This document shows positions 7,583 through 16,146 of a stretch of DNA of 64,000 nt, in pieces (the first letter of the stretch is position 1; each line of letters starts with the position of its first letter). Origin of the DNA: Pseudomonas yangonensis (GTDB lineage Bacteria > Pseudomonadota > Gammaproteobacteria > Pseudomonadales > Pseudomonadaceae). Below the pieces are notes generated by a model, which was given only the letters and a program-made list of their open reading frames with translations, ran no database searches and was not told where the DNA came from. Location: NCBI RefSeq assembly GCF_009932725.1, contig NZ_BLJU01000022.1, forward strand, positions 211,994 to 275,993, in the 5' to 3' direction. Made by a program: the position numbers and the translations under genes.

Positions 7583-8359
7583 ATGACTTCGTTCGATGTG
7601 CTGCTGTTGGCCATCGCCGGTTTCGCCGCCGGCGGCATGAATGCCCTGGCTGGCGGCGGCACCTTCTTTTCCTTCCCCGCCCTGCTCGCTGCTGGGCTGC
7701 CGCCGGTAACAGCCAACGCTACCAACGCCGTGGCGTTGTGGCCGGCCAGCCTGGCGGGTGCCTGGGCTGCGCGCGCCTCGTTGCGGCCGCTGGGGCGTTA
7801 CCTGATTCCGTTGCTGCTGGCCGGTCTGGCCGGTGGCCTGCTCGGCGGCCTGTTACTGCTGGCAGGCGGTGACGATGTGTTCCGCGTGTTGATCCCCTGG
7901 CTGTTGCTGGCCGCCACGGCGCTGTTCGCCGCCAGCCCCTGGCTGGGACGCTGGCTGGCCGAGCGGCGCAAGAACAGGGAAGCCGAACACCCGCCGCACA
8001 CGCCGCTGTCGCTGGGCGCGCATATCGGCGTGTCGATCTATGGCGGCTTCTTCGGCGCGGGCATGGGCATTCTGCAGCTGGCCGCCTTTTCCATCGAAGG
8101 CCACCCGCTGGCTCGCGCCAACGCTCTGAAGAACCTGATCTCGGCGGTGATCTACAGCATCGCCACGCTGACCTTCGTCATCGCCGGGCGAGTCAGCTGG
8201 TACGAACTGGCCATCCTGCTCACCGGCGCCACCATCGGCGGTTATGCCGGCGGCGCACTGGGCGAGAAACTCCCGCCGGCGCTGCTGCGCGCATTCGTCA
8301 TTCTGGTGGGTAGCGGTATGACGCTGTACTACTTCTGGAGCACCTACTTCTCTGCGTAA
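7583..8359 (+). CDS. TSUP (TauE/SafE) family membrane permease
   Basis: 258 aa from ATG 7583. Although the frame is open further upstream, the conserved N-terminus MTSFDVLLLAIAGFAAGGMN begins here. Typical TSUP features are the glycine-rich first helix with AGGGTFFSFPALLAAGLPP and TNATNAVALWPAS, and the repeat-2 signature YGGFFGAGMGILQLAAF. About eight transmembrane helices. Such proteins move sulfite, sulfonates or other organic anions across the inner membrane. The substrate here cannot be told from context. A REP palindrome follows the stop codon. Confidence 0.9.
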   Translation: MTSFDVLLLAIAGFAAGGMNALAGGGTFFSFPALLAAGLPPVTANATNAVALWPASLAGAWAARASLRPLGRYLIPLLLAGLAGGLLGGLLLLAGGDDVFRVLIPWLLLAATALFAASPWLGRWLAERRKNREAEHPPHTPLSLGAHIGVSIYGGFFGAGMGILQLAAFSIEGHPLARANALKNLISAVIYSIATLTFVIAGRVSWYELAILLTGATIGGYAGGALGEKLPPALLRAFVILVGSGMTLYYFWSTYFSA

Positions 8360-8373
8360 TAAAGCGACGCCTC

Positions 8374-8397
8374 TGTTGGAGCGGCTTCAGCCGTGAT
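8374..8397. repeat. REP element
   Basis: GTTGGAGCGGCTTCAGCCGTGA, one mismatch from the Pseudomonas REP core seen again at 9709 and 34262. It lies between the TSUP gene and xseB. Confidence 0.7.
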
Positions 8398-8546
8398 TGC
8401 CGGCGGCTGCCTGGACAGCATCGCGGATAAAACGGAATGCCGCCCAGCCGCACCTACCAGCGCCTATCGATCAGCCCCCTGATTTGCCCGTGTGGCGCGG
8501 CTCTGCTAGTGTCGCGCCCGTTCCAGAATCAGCGAGAACCCGCACC

Positions 8547-8789
8547 ATGGCCCGCAAGAAAGCCACCCCCGACTTCGAACACTCCCTCGCCGAGCTGCAG
8601 ACTCTGGTCGAGCGCATGGAGAGCGGCGAGCTGTCGCTGGAAGACTCGCTGACCGCCTTCGAGCAAGGCATCGGCCTGACTCGCGAGTGCCAGGCCGCCC
8701 TGGCGCAGGCCGAGCAGAAGGTGCAGATCCTGCTGGAGCGCGATGGCGAGCTGCAGCCGGCGCCCTTCGACACGGACGAAACGGCATGA
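8547..8789 (+). CDS. xseB: Exodeoxyribonuclease VII small subunit
   Basis: 80 aa, the usual size. It matches XseB throughout: FEHSLAELQTLVERMESGEL and EDSLTAFEQGIGLTRECQAA, two helices that wrap the large subunit XseA. With XseA it forms the nuclease that degrades single-stranded DNA to acid-soluble oligonucleotides. ATG 8547 is the start that gives the family's MARKK-type N-terminus. The stop overlaps the ispA start (ATGA, 4 bp), so the two genes are translationally coupled, as usual in Pseudomonas. Confidence 0.95.
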   Translation: MARKKATPDFEHSLAELQTLVERMESGELSLEDSLTAFEQGIGLTRECQAALAQAEQKVQILLERDGELQPAPFDTDETA

Positions 8790-9673
8790 TCGCGGCGTAC
8801 CAGAAACGCTGCCAGACCCGCGTCGACGCCGCCCTGGACGCCCTGTTCCAGCCGCCACGCCCGGAACTCGAACGGCTTTACCAGGCCATGCGTTATAGCG
8901 TCATGAACGGCGGCAAACGCGTGCGTCCGTTGCTGGTCTACGCCGCCTGCGAAGCGCTGGAGGGCGAGATCGAACGCGCCGACGGTGCGGCCTGCGCCGT
9001 TGAGCTGATCCATGCCTACTCGCTGGTACACGACGACCTGCCGGCAATGGATGACGATGATCTGCGTCGCGGCCAGCCGACCACCCACAAGGCCTTCGAC
9101 GAAGCCGCCGCCATCCTTGCCGGCGATGCCTTGCAAAGCCTGGCGTTCGAAGTACTCGCCGATCGCCGCCGCAACCCACAAGACGCCGAGATACGCCTGC
9201 AGATGATCGAACTGCTGAGCCAGGCCGCAGGGCCGGCGGGTATGGTCGGCGGCCAGGCCATCGACCTCGGCTCCGTCGGCGTGCAACTCGACCAGCAAGC
9301 CCTGGAGGTCATGCACCGGCACAAGACCGGCGCATTGATCGAGGCCAGCGTAGCGCTAGGCGCTCTGGCCAGCGGCAGTACCGACGAACTCGCGCGCAAG
9401 GCCCTGTTGCAATACGCCCGCGCCATCGGCCTGGCCTTCCAGGTGCAGGATGACATCCTCGACGTCGAGAGCGACACCGCCACCCTGGGCAAGACCCAGG
9501 GCAAGGACGAAGCCGACGACAAGCCCACCTACCCGGCATTGCTCGGCCTCGACGCGGCCAAGGATTACGCCTTGGAGTTGTGCGACCAGGCCCTGCACGT
9601 ACTGCGCCCGTTCGGCAACAGCGCCGAGCCACTGCGCGAGTTGGCGCGCTATATCGTCGAGCGACGCAGCTAG
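8786..9673 (+). CDS. ispA: Farnesyl diphosphate synthase ((2E,6E)-FPP synthase)
   Basis: 295 aa, normal for bacterial FPPS. It condenses IPP with DMAPP and GPP to farnesyl diphosphate, feeding ubiquinone, undecaprenyl and other isoprenoids. The first aspartate-rich motif is DDLPAMDDDDLRRG with the preceding HAYSLVHDD. The second is FQVQDDILDVESD. The IPP-binding NGGKRVRP is also seen. The start overlaps the xseB stop. In related genomes dxs follows directly. Here a carboxylase and a hydrolase gene intervene. Confidence 0.96.
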   Translation: MIAAYQKRCQTRVDAALDALFQPPRPELERLYQAMRYSVMNGGKRVRPLLVYAACEALEGEIERADGAACAVELIHAYSLVHDDLPAMDDDDLRRGQPTTHKAFDEAAAILAGDALQSLAFEVLADRRRNPQDAEIRLQMIELLSQAAGPAGMVGGQAIDLGSVGVQLDQQALEVMHRHKTGALIEASVALGALASGSTDELARKALLQYARAIGLAFQVQDDILDVESDTATLGKTQGKDEADDKPTYPALLGLDAAKDYALELCDQALHVLRPFGNSAEPLRELARYIVERRS

Positions 9674-9697
9674 CAGGCTGTTGAAAAACTACCTGCT
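9672..9697. repeat. Solo terminal inverted repeat of the MITE-like family
   Basis: AGCAGGCTGTTGAAAAACTACCTGCT overlaps the ispA stop codon in its first base pairs. It closely matches the outer end of the 160-bp element at 16168-16327 (GCAGACCGTTGAAAACTACC on the complementary strand). Its ends are complementary (AGCAGG/CCTGCT), so it can also fold as a weak hairpin. Confidence 0.55.
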
Positions 9698-9708
9698 AGG
9701 TGGCTTTT

Positions 9709-9730
9709 GTGGGAGCGGCTTCAGCCGCGA
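9709..9730. repeat. REP element
   Basis: GTGGGAGCGGCTTCAGCCGCGA, a Pseudomonas-type REP palindrome (core GCGGCTTCAGCCGC), located in the 175-bp gap between ispA and the carboxylase gene. Confidence 0.8.
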
Positions 9731-9848
9731 TAGCCGTCCTGCTCCATCATTGTCATCTATGACCGCATGATCGCCACATAAGGCTTGCTTTACCCCAGCA
9801 GCCAGCCTCCTAAGATGGCTCCATAACGACAAGACGTCCGGAGCCGCC

Positions 9849-12800
9849 ATGCCCTTCCCCGCCCTGCTGATCGCCAACCGCGGCGAGATCGCCATTCGCA
9901 TCGCCCAGGCCTGCGCCGACCTCGGCATCCGCAGCGTCGCGGTATTCGCCGAGGACGACAGCGCCTGCCTGCACACGCGCAAGGCCGATCAGGCCGTGGC
10001 GCTGGCCGGTCGTGGTGTCGCGGCCTATCTGGATATGGATCAACTCATTGGCATCGCCCGTGAACAGGGCTGCACGGCCATCCACCCCGGCTACGGTTTT
10101 CTCGCCGAGAACGCCGAATTCGCCCGCCGTTGCCAGGCTGCTGGGCTGACCTTCGTCGGCCCGACGCCGGAAACCCTGCAACTGTTCGGCGACAAGGCCG
10201 CCGCCCGTGACCTGGCCGAACGCTGCGCAGTGCCGCTGGTGCCAGGGATCAACCGTCCGGTGACGCTGGAGCAGGCAAGCGCCTTTCTCGCCGAGCATGG
10301 CAGCGTGATGCTCAAGGCCCTGGCCGGCGGCGGCGGGCGCGGCATGCGCGCAGTGGACGAGCCGACTCAACTGGCCGAGGCCTTCGTCCGCTGCGCCTCC
10401 GAAGCCCAAGTTGCCTTCGGCAGTGGCGCGCTGTACGTGGAAAAGCGCGTGCGCCGCGCCCGGCATATCGAAGTGCAGGTGCTCGGTGACGGCAGCGGCA
10501 CAGTCAGCCACCTCTGGGAACGTGATTGCAGCCTGCAACGCCGTCATCAGAAGCTGGTGGAAATCGCGCCCAGCCCCGATCTGGATGCGGCCACCCGTGA
10601 CGCGATCATCGCCAGCGCCCTGCGCCTGGCCGCCGAGGTGCGCTACCAGGGTATCGGCACCTTCGAATTCCTGCTCGACCTCGACCAGCCTGGGCGCTTC
10701 TACTTCATGGAGGCCAACCCGCGCGTGCAGGTGGAGCACACCGTCACCGAGCAGGTCACCGGCGTCGACCTGCTGCACACGCAACTGCACCTGGCCGCCG
10801 GCAAAAGCCTGGCCGAGCTGGGCCTGCTAACACCGCCCACGCCGAACGGCTATGCCGTGCAGGTGCGCCTGAATCTGGAAAGCCTGCTCGCCGACGGTAC
10901 GGCGCGCCCGGCCGCCGGCGTGCTCACGGCCTACCAGCCGCCCTCCGGCCCCGGTCTGCGCGTGGATGGCTGCGGTTATGCTGGTTACGCCGTCAGCCCG
11001 GCCTACGATTCACTGATCGCCAAGCTGATCGCCAGCACCAACGACTACCCCAGCGCCCTGCGCCGCGCCTACCGGGGGCTGTGCGAGTTTAGCCTCGAAG
11101 GCGTGGCGAGCAACCTGCACCTGCTGCAGAACCTGCTGCAGCGCGACGAGGTGATCGCCAACCGGGTCGACACTACCTATGTCGAGCGGCAACTGAGCGA
11201 GTTGCTGGCTGCCCGCGAACAAGCCCATCCACATCGCTACTTCGCCGTCGACGCTGCGCTGCACAACGCCAAGGCCACTGTCGACGCCCCGCCCGGCACC
11301 CTGGCGCTGAGCGCGCCCAGCGCTGGCGTGCTGGTCAGCCTGGCGGTGGCCGAGGGCGACGCCGTGGCCGCCGGCCAGCGCATCGCCGTACTGGAGGCGA
11401 TGAAGATGGAATTCGAGGTCAAGGCCGAGCACAGCGGCATCGTCCGTGCGCTGACGGTTGCACCCGGTGACGCCATCGGCGAGGGCCAGGCGCTAGCGTT
11501 TCTGCAGCCGGCCGAGGTGGATGGCCTCGCCGAGCACGGCGAGCAGGCGGTCGACCTGGCGCATATCCGCGCCGATCTGGCCGAAGTGCTGGAGCGCCAT
11601 GCGCGCCTAACCGACGCGCGCCGCCCCGAGGCCGTGGCGAAAAGGCGCAAGACCGGCCAGCGCACGGTGCGGGAAAACCTCGCCGACTTGCTCGATGCCG
11701 ACAGCTTTATCGAATACGGCGCCATGGCCCTGGCCGCCCAGCGCCGCCGCCGTTCGCCCGAGGAACTGCTGGAACTGAGCCCGGCCGATGGCCTGGTCGC
11801 CGGTATCGGCACGGTAAACGCCGCGCGCTTCGGCAGCGAAGCCGCGCGCTGCATGGCCATCGCCTACGACTACACGGTATTCGCCGGCACCCAGGGGGTG
11901 ATGAACCACAAGAAGACCGACCGCATGCTGGCCCTGGCCGAGCAGTGGCGTCTGCCGGTGGTGCTGTTCGCCGAAGGCGGCGGCGGCCGGCCGGGGGATA
12001 CCGATTTCGTTGGCGTGGCCGGGCTGGACTGCCACACCTTCGTCGCCATGGCCAAACTCTCCGGCCTGGTGCCGACGGTCGGCGTGGTCTCCGGCCGCTG
12101 CTTCGCCGGCAACGCCGCACTGCTCGGCTGCTGCGACGTGATCATCGCCACCCGTAATGCCAGCATCGGTATGGCCGGCCCGGCGATGATCGAAGGCGGC
12201 GGCCTGGGCAGCTTCACCCCCGAACAGGTCGGCCCGACCAGCGTGCAGGGCCCCAACGGGGTGATCGACGTGCTGGTCGAAGACGAGGCCGCAGCGGTCG
12301 CTGTGGCCAAGCAGTACCTGGGCTATTTCCAGGGCCCGGTGAGCGGCTGGCAGTGCCGTGATCCCCGCGAGCTGCGCCAGGTGATCCCGGAAAACCGCCT
12401 GCGCGTGTATGACATCCGCAAAGTAATCGAGCTGCTGGCCGATGACGGCAGCGTGCTGGAGCTGCGCCGCCAGTTCGCCCCCGGCCTGATCACCACGCTG
12501 ATTCGTATCGAAGGCAAGCCGTTCGGGCTGATCGCCAACAACCCCGCGCACCTGGGTGGCGCCATCGATGCCGTGGCCGGCGACAAGGCCGCGCGTTTTC
12601 TGCAACTGTGCGAGGCGCATGACCTGCCCATCGTCTCGCTGTGCGACACTCCCGGTTTCATGGTCGGCCCGGAAGCGGAGAAACAGGCCACGGTGCGTCA
12701 CGTCTCGCGCCTGTTCGTCACCGCCGCCAGCCTCACGGTGCCCTTCTTCACCCTGGTGCTGCGCAAGGGCTACGGCCTCGGCGCCCAGGCCATGGCCGCC

Positions 12801-13121
12801 GGCAGCTTCCATTCGCCGCTGTTCACCGCCGCCTGGCCCAGTGGCGAATTCGGCGCCATGGGCCTGGAAGGCGCGGTGCGCCTGGGCTTCGCCAAGGAGC
12901 TGGCGGCCCAGCCGGACGAGGCCGCGCGCCAGGCGCTGTTCGACAAGCTGGTGGCCAAGGCCTATGACAACGGCAAGGCGCTGAACATGGCCAGCTATCT
13001 GGAGATCGACGCTGTGATCGACCCGGCAGACAGCCGCGCCTGGCTGCTGCGCGGTCTCAATGCGGCGCCACGTCCGCCCCGGCGTGATGGCAAGAAACGT
13101 CCCTTTATCGACACCTGGTAA
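9849..13121 (+). CDS. Single-chain biotin-dependent acyl-CoA carboxylase (BC-BCCP-CT), LCC-like
   Basis: 1090 aa carrying all parts of a biotin carboxylase system on one chain. Biotin carboxylase/ATP-grasp covers about 1-450 (LLIANRGEIAIRIAQACADL; glycine loop KALAGGGGRGMR; MEANPRVQVEHTVTEQ). A biotinyl domain has EAMKMEFE with Lys519 as the biotin site. The carboxyltransferase occupies about 570-1075 (VAKRRKTGQRTVRENLADLL; C-terminal half with NNPAHLGGAIDAVAGDKAAR and CDTPGFMVGPEAEKQ). This order and size fit single-chain long-chain acyl-CoA carboxylases. The substrate is not determined: acetyl-, propionyl-, long-chain acyl- or an isoprenoid-related CoA. It is followed after 6 bp by a hydrolase gene, probably an operon. 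Confidence 0.85.
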   Translation: MPFPALLIANRGEIAIRIAQACADLGIRSVAVFAEDDSACLHTRKADQAVALAGRGVAAYLDMDQLIGIAREQGCTAIHPGYGFLAENAEFARRCQAAGLTFVGPTPETLQLFGDKAAARDLAERCAVPLVPGINRPVTLEQASAFLAEHGSVMLKALAGGGGRGMRAVDEPTQLAEAFVRCASEAQVAFGSGALYVEKRVRRARHIEVQVLGDGSGTVSHLWERDCSLQRRHQKLVEIAPSPDLDAATRDAIIASALRLAAEVRYQGIGTFEFLLDLDQPGRFYFMEANPRVQVEHTVTEQVTGVDLLHTQLHLAAGKSLAELGLLTPPTPNGYAVQVRLNLESLLADGTARPAAGVLTAYQPPSGPGLRVDGCGYAGYAVSPAYDSLIAKLIASTNDYPSALRRAYRGLCEFSLEGVASNLHLLQNLLQRDEVIANRVDTTYVERQLSELLAAREQAHPHRYFAVDAALHNAKATVDAPPGTLALSAPSAGVLVSLAVAEGDAVAAGQRIAVLEAMKMEFEVKAEHSGIVRALTVAPGDAIGEGQALAFLQPAEVDGLAEHGEQAVDLAHIRADLAEVLERHARLTDARRPEAVAKRRKTGQRTVRENLADLLDADSFIEYGAMALAAQRRRRSPEELLELSPADGLVAGIGTVNAARFGSEAARCMAIAYDYTVFAGTQGVMNHKKTDRMLALAEQWRLPVVLFAEGGGGRPGDTDFVGVAGLDCHTFVAMAKLSGLVPTVGVVSGRCFAGNAALLGCCDVIIATRNASIGMAGPAMIEGGGLGSFTPEQVGPTSVQGPNGVIDVLVEDEAAAVAVAKQYLGYFQGPVSGWQCRDPRELRQVIPENRLRVYDIRKVIELLADDGSVLELRRQFAPGLITTLIRIEGKPFGLIANNPAHLGGAIDAVAGDKAARFLQLCEAHDLPIVSLCDTPGFMVGPEAEKQATVRHVSRLFVTAASLTVPFFTLVLRKGYGLGAQAMAAGSFHSPLFTAAWPSGEFGAMGLEGAVRLGFAKELAAQPDEAARQALFDKLVAKAYDNGKALNMASYLEIDAVIDPADSRAWLLRGLNAAPRPPRRDGKKRPFIDTW

Positions 13122-13127
13122 TCGCCC

Positions 13128-14078
13128 ATGCATATCGATCACCGCCTGCTCGCCGTCAATGGCATCGAACTCAGCCTGTACAGCACCGGCCCCGAGCACG
13201 GCAAACCGGTGTGGCTGCTGCATGGCTTTCCCGAGTGCTGGTACGCCTGGCATCCGCAGATCGAGGCGCTGGCCACCGCCGGCTATCGCGTGTTCGCCCC
13301 GGAAATGCGCGGCTATGGCGCCAGCAGCGCGCCGGCCGACCCGGCGGCCTATGACCTACTCACCCTGTGCGGCGATATCCAGGCGGCAATGGGCATGCTC
13401 GGCCAGCGCGAGGTAGCGGTGGTCGGCCACGACTGGGGCGCGCCGGTGGCCTGGCACCTGGCGCTACTGGAGCCACAACGGGTCAAGGCGCTCGGCGCGC
13501 TGTCGGTGCCTTTCGGCGGCCGGCCGAAACGCCCGGTCATCGAGATGATGCGCGAGGCCTTTGCCGGGCGCTTCCACTACATTCTTTACTTCCAGCAGCC
13601 GGGCGTGGCCGAGGCCGAACTGGACGAAGACATCGGCCGCAGCCTGCGTCTGCTGCTCGGCGGCCTGGGCGATGCCCTGCTGGCGACGGACAAACCGGCC
13701 GACGCGCGGCTGCTCGATGGCGTGCCGGATGACCTGCCGCTGCCGGCCTGGTGCAACGAGGCGACGTTCGCCCACTACCTGCGCACCTTCGAGCGCCACG
13801 GCTTTCGCGGCGCGCTGAACTGGTACCGCAACTTCGAGCGCAACTGGCAGCGTACCGAGCACCTGGCCGGGCTGCAGGTGACACAGCCGACGCTGTTCCT
13901 GCTCGGGGAAAACGACCCGGTGGGCCGCTTCGAAGCGCCGACGCTGAAACGCATGGGCGACAAGGTGCCGCAGCTGGAGCGCCACGATCTGCCTGGCGCC
14001 GGCCACTGGCTGCAGGGCGAATGCGCCGAACGGGTCAGCGCCCTGCTGCTGGATTTCCTTGCACGAAACTACCGGTAG
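13128..14078 (+). CDS. Alpha/beta hydrolase, epoxide-hydrolase-like
   Basis: 316 aa. The oxyanion motif is HGFPECWYAW. The nucleophile elbow GHDWGAPVAW has Asp, not Ser, as nucleophile, which is diagnostic of the epoxide hydrolase/dehalogenase branch. The acid lies in LGENDPVG and the catalytic His in PGAGHWLQGE. Candidate cap tyrosines are in FHYILYFQQPG and LNWYRNF. It would open an epoxide with water via an ester intermediate. The start is 6 bp after the carboxylase stop, so the two are likely co-transcribed. Together they may degrade an unusual acid, but the substrate is unknown. Confidence 0.88.
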   Translation: MHIDHRLLAVNGIELSLYSTGPEHGKPVWLLHGFPECWYAWHPQIEALATAGYRVFAPEMRGYGASSAPADPAAYDLLTLCGDIQAAMGMLGQREVAVVGHDWGAPVAWHLALLEPQRVKALGALSVPFGGRPKRPVIEMMREAFAGRFHYILYFQQPGVAEAELDEDIGRSLRLLLGGLGDALLATDKPADARLLDGVPDDLPLPAWCNEATFAHYLRTFERHGFRGALNWYRNFERNWQRTEHLAGLQVTQPTLFLLGENDPVGRFEAPTLKRMGDKVPQLERHDLPGAGHWLQGECAERVSALLLDFLARNYR

Positions 14079-14160
14079 CGCCGATGTGGTCAGCAGATTG
14101 GGCTGTTTTCCTGGCATCAGGTAAACTGCCGCATCTTTTACGCCTATAACGATTCGCCTG

Positions 14161-16056
14161 ATGCCGACCACTTTCCACGAGATCCCCCGCGAGCGCCCGT
14201 TGACGCCGCTGCTCGACAGCGCCAACACGCCCGACGAACTGCGCCGCCTGGCCGAAGCGGACCTGGAAACCCTCGCCGATGAACTGCGCCAGTACCTGCT
14301 CTACAGCGTCGGCCAGAGCGGCGGGCACTTCGGTGCCGGCCTGGGCGTCATCGAGCTGACCATCGCCCTGCACTACGTCTTCGACACTCCCGATGACCGC
14401 CTGGTGTGGGACGTCGGTCACCAGGCCTACCCGCACAAGATTCTCACCGGTCGCCGCGAGCGCATGGCTACGCTGCGCCAGAAGGACGGCCTCGCCGCCT
14501 TCCCGCGCCGCTCCGAGAGCGAGTACGACACCTTCGGTGTCGGCCACTCCAGCACCAGCATCAGCGCGGCGCTGGGCATGGCCATCGCCGCCCGCCTGAA
14601 AGGCGAGAAGCGCAAGAGCGTGGCGGTGATCGGCGACGGCGCACTGACTGCCGGCATGGCCTTCGAGGCGCTCAACCACGCCACCGACGTCGGCGCCAAC
14701 ATGCTGGTGATCCTCAACGACAACGACATGTCGATCTCCAAGAACGTCGGCGGCCTGTCCAACTACCTGGCCAAGATCATCTCCAGCCGCACCTACGCCA
14801 GCATGCGCGAGGGCAGCAAGAAGATCCTTTCGCATCTGCCGGGCGCCTGGGAGATCGCGCGCAAGGTCGAGGAACATGCCAAGGGCATGCTGGTGCCCGG
14901 CACCCTGTTCGAGGAGCTGGGCTGGAACTACGTCGGCCCCATCGACGGCCACGACCTGCCCACCCTGCTGGCGACCCTGCGCAATATGCGCGACCTGGAC
15001 GGCCCGCAATTCCTCCACGTAGTGACCAAGAAGGGCAAGGGCTTCGCCCCGGCCGAGCTTGATCCCATCGGCTACCACGCCATCACCAAGCTGGAGCCGG
15101 TAACGCCTGTCGCCGCCCCCAAGAAGCCCAGCGGCCCGAAATACTCCAACGTGTTCGGCCAGTGGCTGTGCGACATGGCCGAGCAGGACGCGCGCCTGGT
15201 GGGCATCACCCCGGCGATGAAGGAAGGCTCGGACCTGGTGGCCTTCGCCGAGCGCTTCCCCGAGCGCTACTTCGACGTGGCGATCGCCGAGCAGCACGCC
15301 GTGACCCTGGCGGCCGGCATGGCCTGCGAAGGCGCCAAACCGGTGGTGGCGATCTATTCCACCTTCCTCCAGCGCGCCTATGACCAGCTGATCCATGATG
15401 TCGCCGTGCAGCACCTCGACGTGCTGTTCGCCATCGACCGCGCCGGCCTGGTCGGCGAGGACGGCCCGACCCACGCCGGCAGCTTCGACCTGTCCTACCT
15501 GCGTTGCATCCCCGGCATGCTGGTGATGACCCCGAGCGACGAGAACGAGCTGCGCCGCATGCTCACCACCGGTCACCTGTTCGACGGCCCGGCCGCCGTA
15601 CGCTACCCGCGCGGCAGCGGCCCCAACGCCCCGCTCGATGCTGGCCTGGAGCCGCTGGAAATTGGCAAAGCGGTGGTGCGCCGTCAGGGCAAGGGCGTCG
15701 CCCTGCTGGCCTTCGGCGTGCAACTGGCCGAAGCCCTGCGCGTCGGCGAAACGCTGGACGCCACGGTAGTCGACATGCGCTTCGTCAAACCCCTGGACGA
15801 AGCCTTGCTACGCGAACTGGCGGGCAACCACGCGCTGCTGGTGACCATCGAAGAAAACAGCATCATGGGCGGCGCCGGCAGCGCGGTCAGCGAATTCTTC
15901 GCTGCCGAGAACCGCCAGGTGCCGATGCTGCACCTCGGCCTGCCCGACTACTACGTCGAGCACGCCAAGCCCAGCCAGATGCTCGCCGAATGCGGCCTCG
16001 ACGAAGCCGGTATCGAACGCGCGGTACGCCAACGCCTGAGCCTGCTGCAGACTTGA
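14161..16056 (+). CDS. dxs: 1-deoxy-D-xylulose-5-phosphate synthase
   Basis: 631 aa, full length. First enzyme of the MEP isoprenoid pathway, condensing pyruvate and glyceraldehyde 3-phosphate to DXP with thiamin diphosphate. DXP also feeds thiamin and pyridoxal synthesis. Seen: SGGHFGAGLGVIELTIALHY, DVGHQAYPHKILTGR, the ThDP motif GDGALTAGMAFEALNHA with a downstream NDNDMSIS, and the transketolase C-terminal part with IAEQHAVTLAAGMA and DRAGLVGEDGPTHAG. A terminator follows. ispA, usually adjacent, is 4.5 kb upstream here. Confidence 0.98.
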   Translation: MPTTFHEIPRERPLTPLLDSANTPDELRRLAEADLETLADELRQYLLYSVGQSGGHFGAGLGVIELTIALHYVFDTPDDRLVWDVGHQAYPHKILTGRRERMATLRQKDGLAAFPRRSESEYDTFGVGHSSTSISAALGMAIAARLKGEKRKSVAVIGDGALTAGMAFEALNHATDVGANMLVILNDNDMSISKNVGGLSNYLAKIISSRTYASMREGSKKILSHLPGAWEIARKVEEHAKGMLVPGTLFEELGWNYVGPIDGHDLPTLLATLRNMRDLDGPQFLHVVTKKGKGFAPAELDPIGYHAITKLEPVTPVAAPKKPSGPKYSNVFGQWLCDMAEQDARLVGITPAMKEGSDLVAFAERFPERYFDVAIAEQHAVTLAAGMACEGAKPVVAIYSTFLQRAYDQLIHDVAVQHLDVLFAIDRAGLVGEDGPTHAGSFDLSYLRCIPGMLVMTPSDENELRRMLTTGHLFDGPAAVRYPRGSGPNAPLDAGLEPLEIGKAVVRRQGKGVALLAFGVQLAEALRVGETLDATVVDMRFVKPLDEALLRELAGNHALLVTIEENSIMGGAGSAVSEFFAAENRQVPMLHLGLPDYYVEHAKPSQMLAECGLDEAGIERAVRQRLSLLQT

Positions 16057-16061
16057 GCATG

Positions 16062-16092
16062 AAGCCCGCTCATCGCCGGATGAGCGGGGCTT
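16062..16092 (+). terminator. dxs terminator
   Basis: Hairpin AAGCCCGCTCATC-GCCG-GATGAGCGGGGCTT starting about 5 bp after the dxs stop. The stem has 13 bp plus one bulge. A short T-rich stretch (TTGCTTGTCATT) follows. Confidence 0.75.
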
Positions 16093-16146
16093 GCTTGTCA
16101 TTCATACCCACCCGAACTAAGGTGCGCGCACTTCATGTTCCGCCAG

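Noticed and set aside
11607..13253. Long minus-strand open frame opposite the carboxylase
   Set aside because: The sense strand encodes a clearly conserved carboxyltransferase. The antisense product has low-complexity Ala/Gly/Gln composition typical of shadows.
14035..15723. 562-codon minus-strand frame opposite dxs
   Set aside because: Shadow of dxs, with no start signal or known domain.
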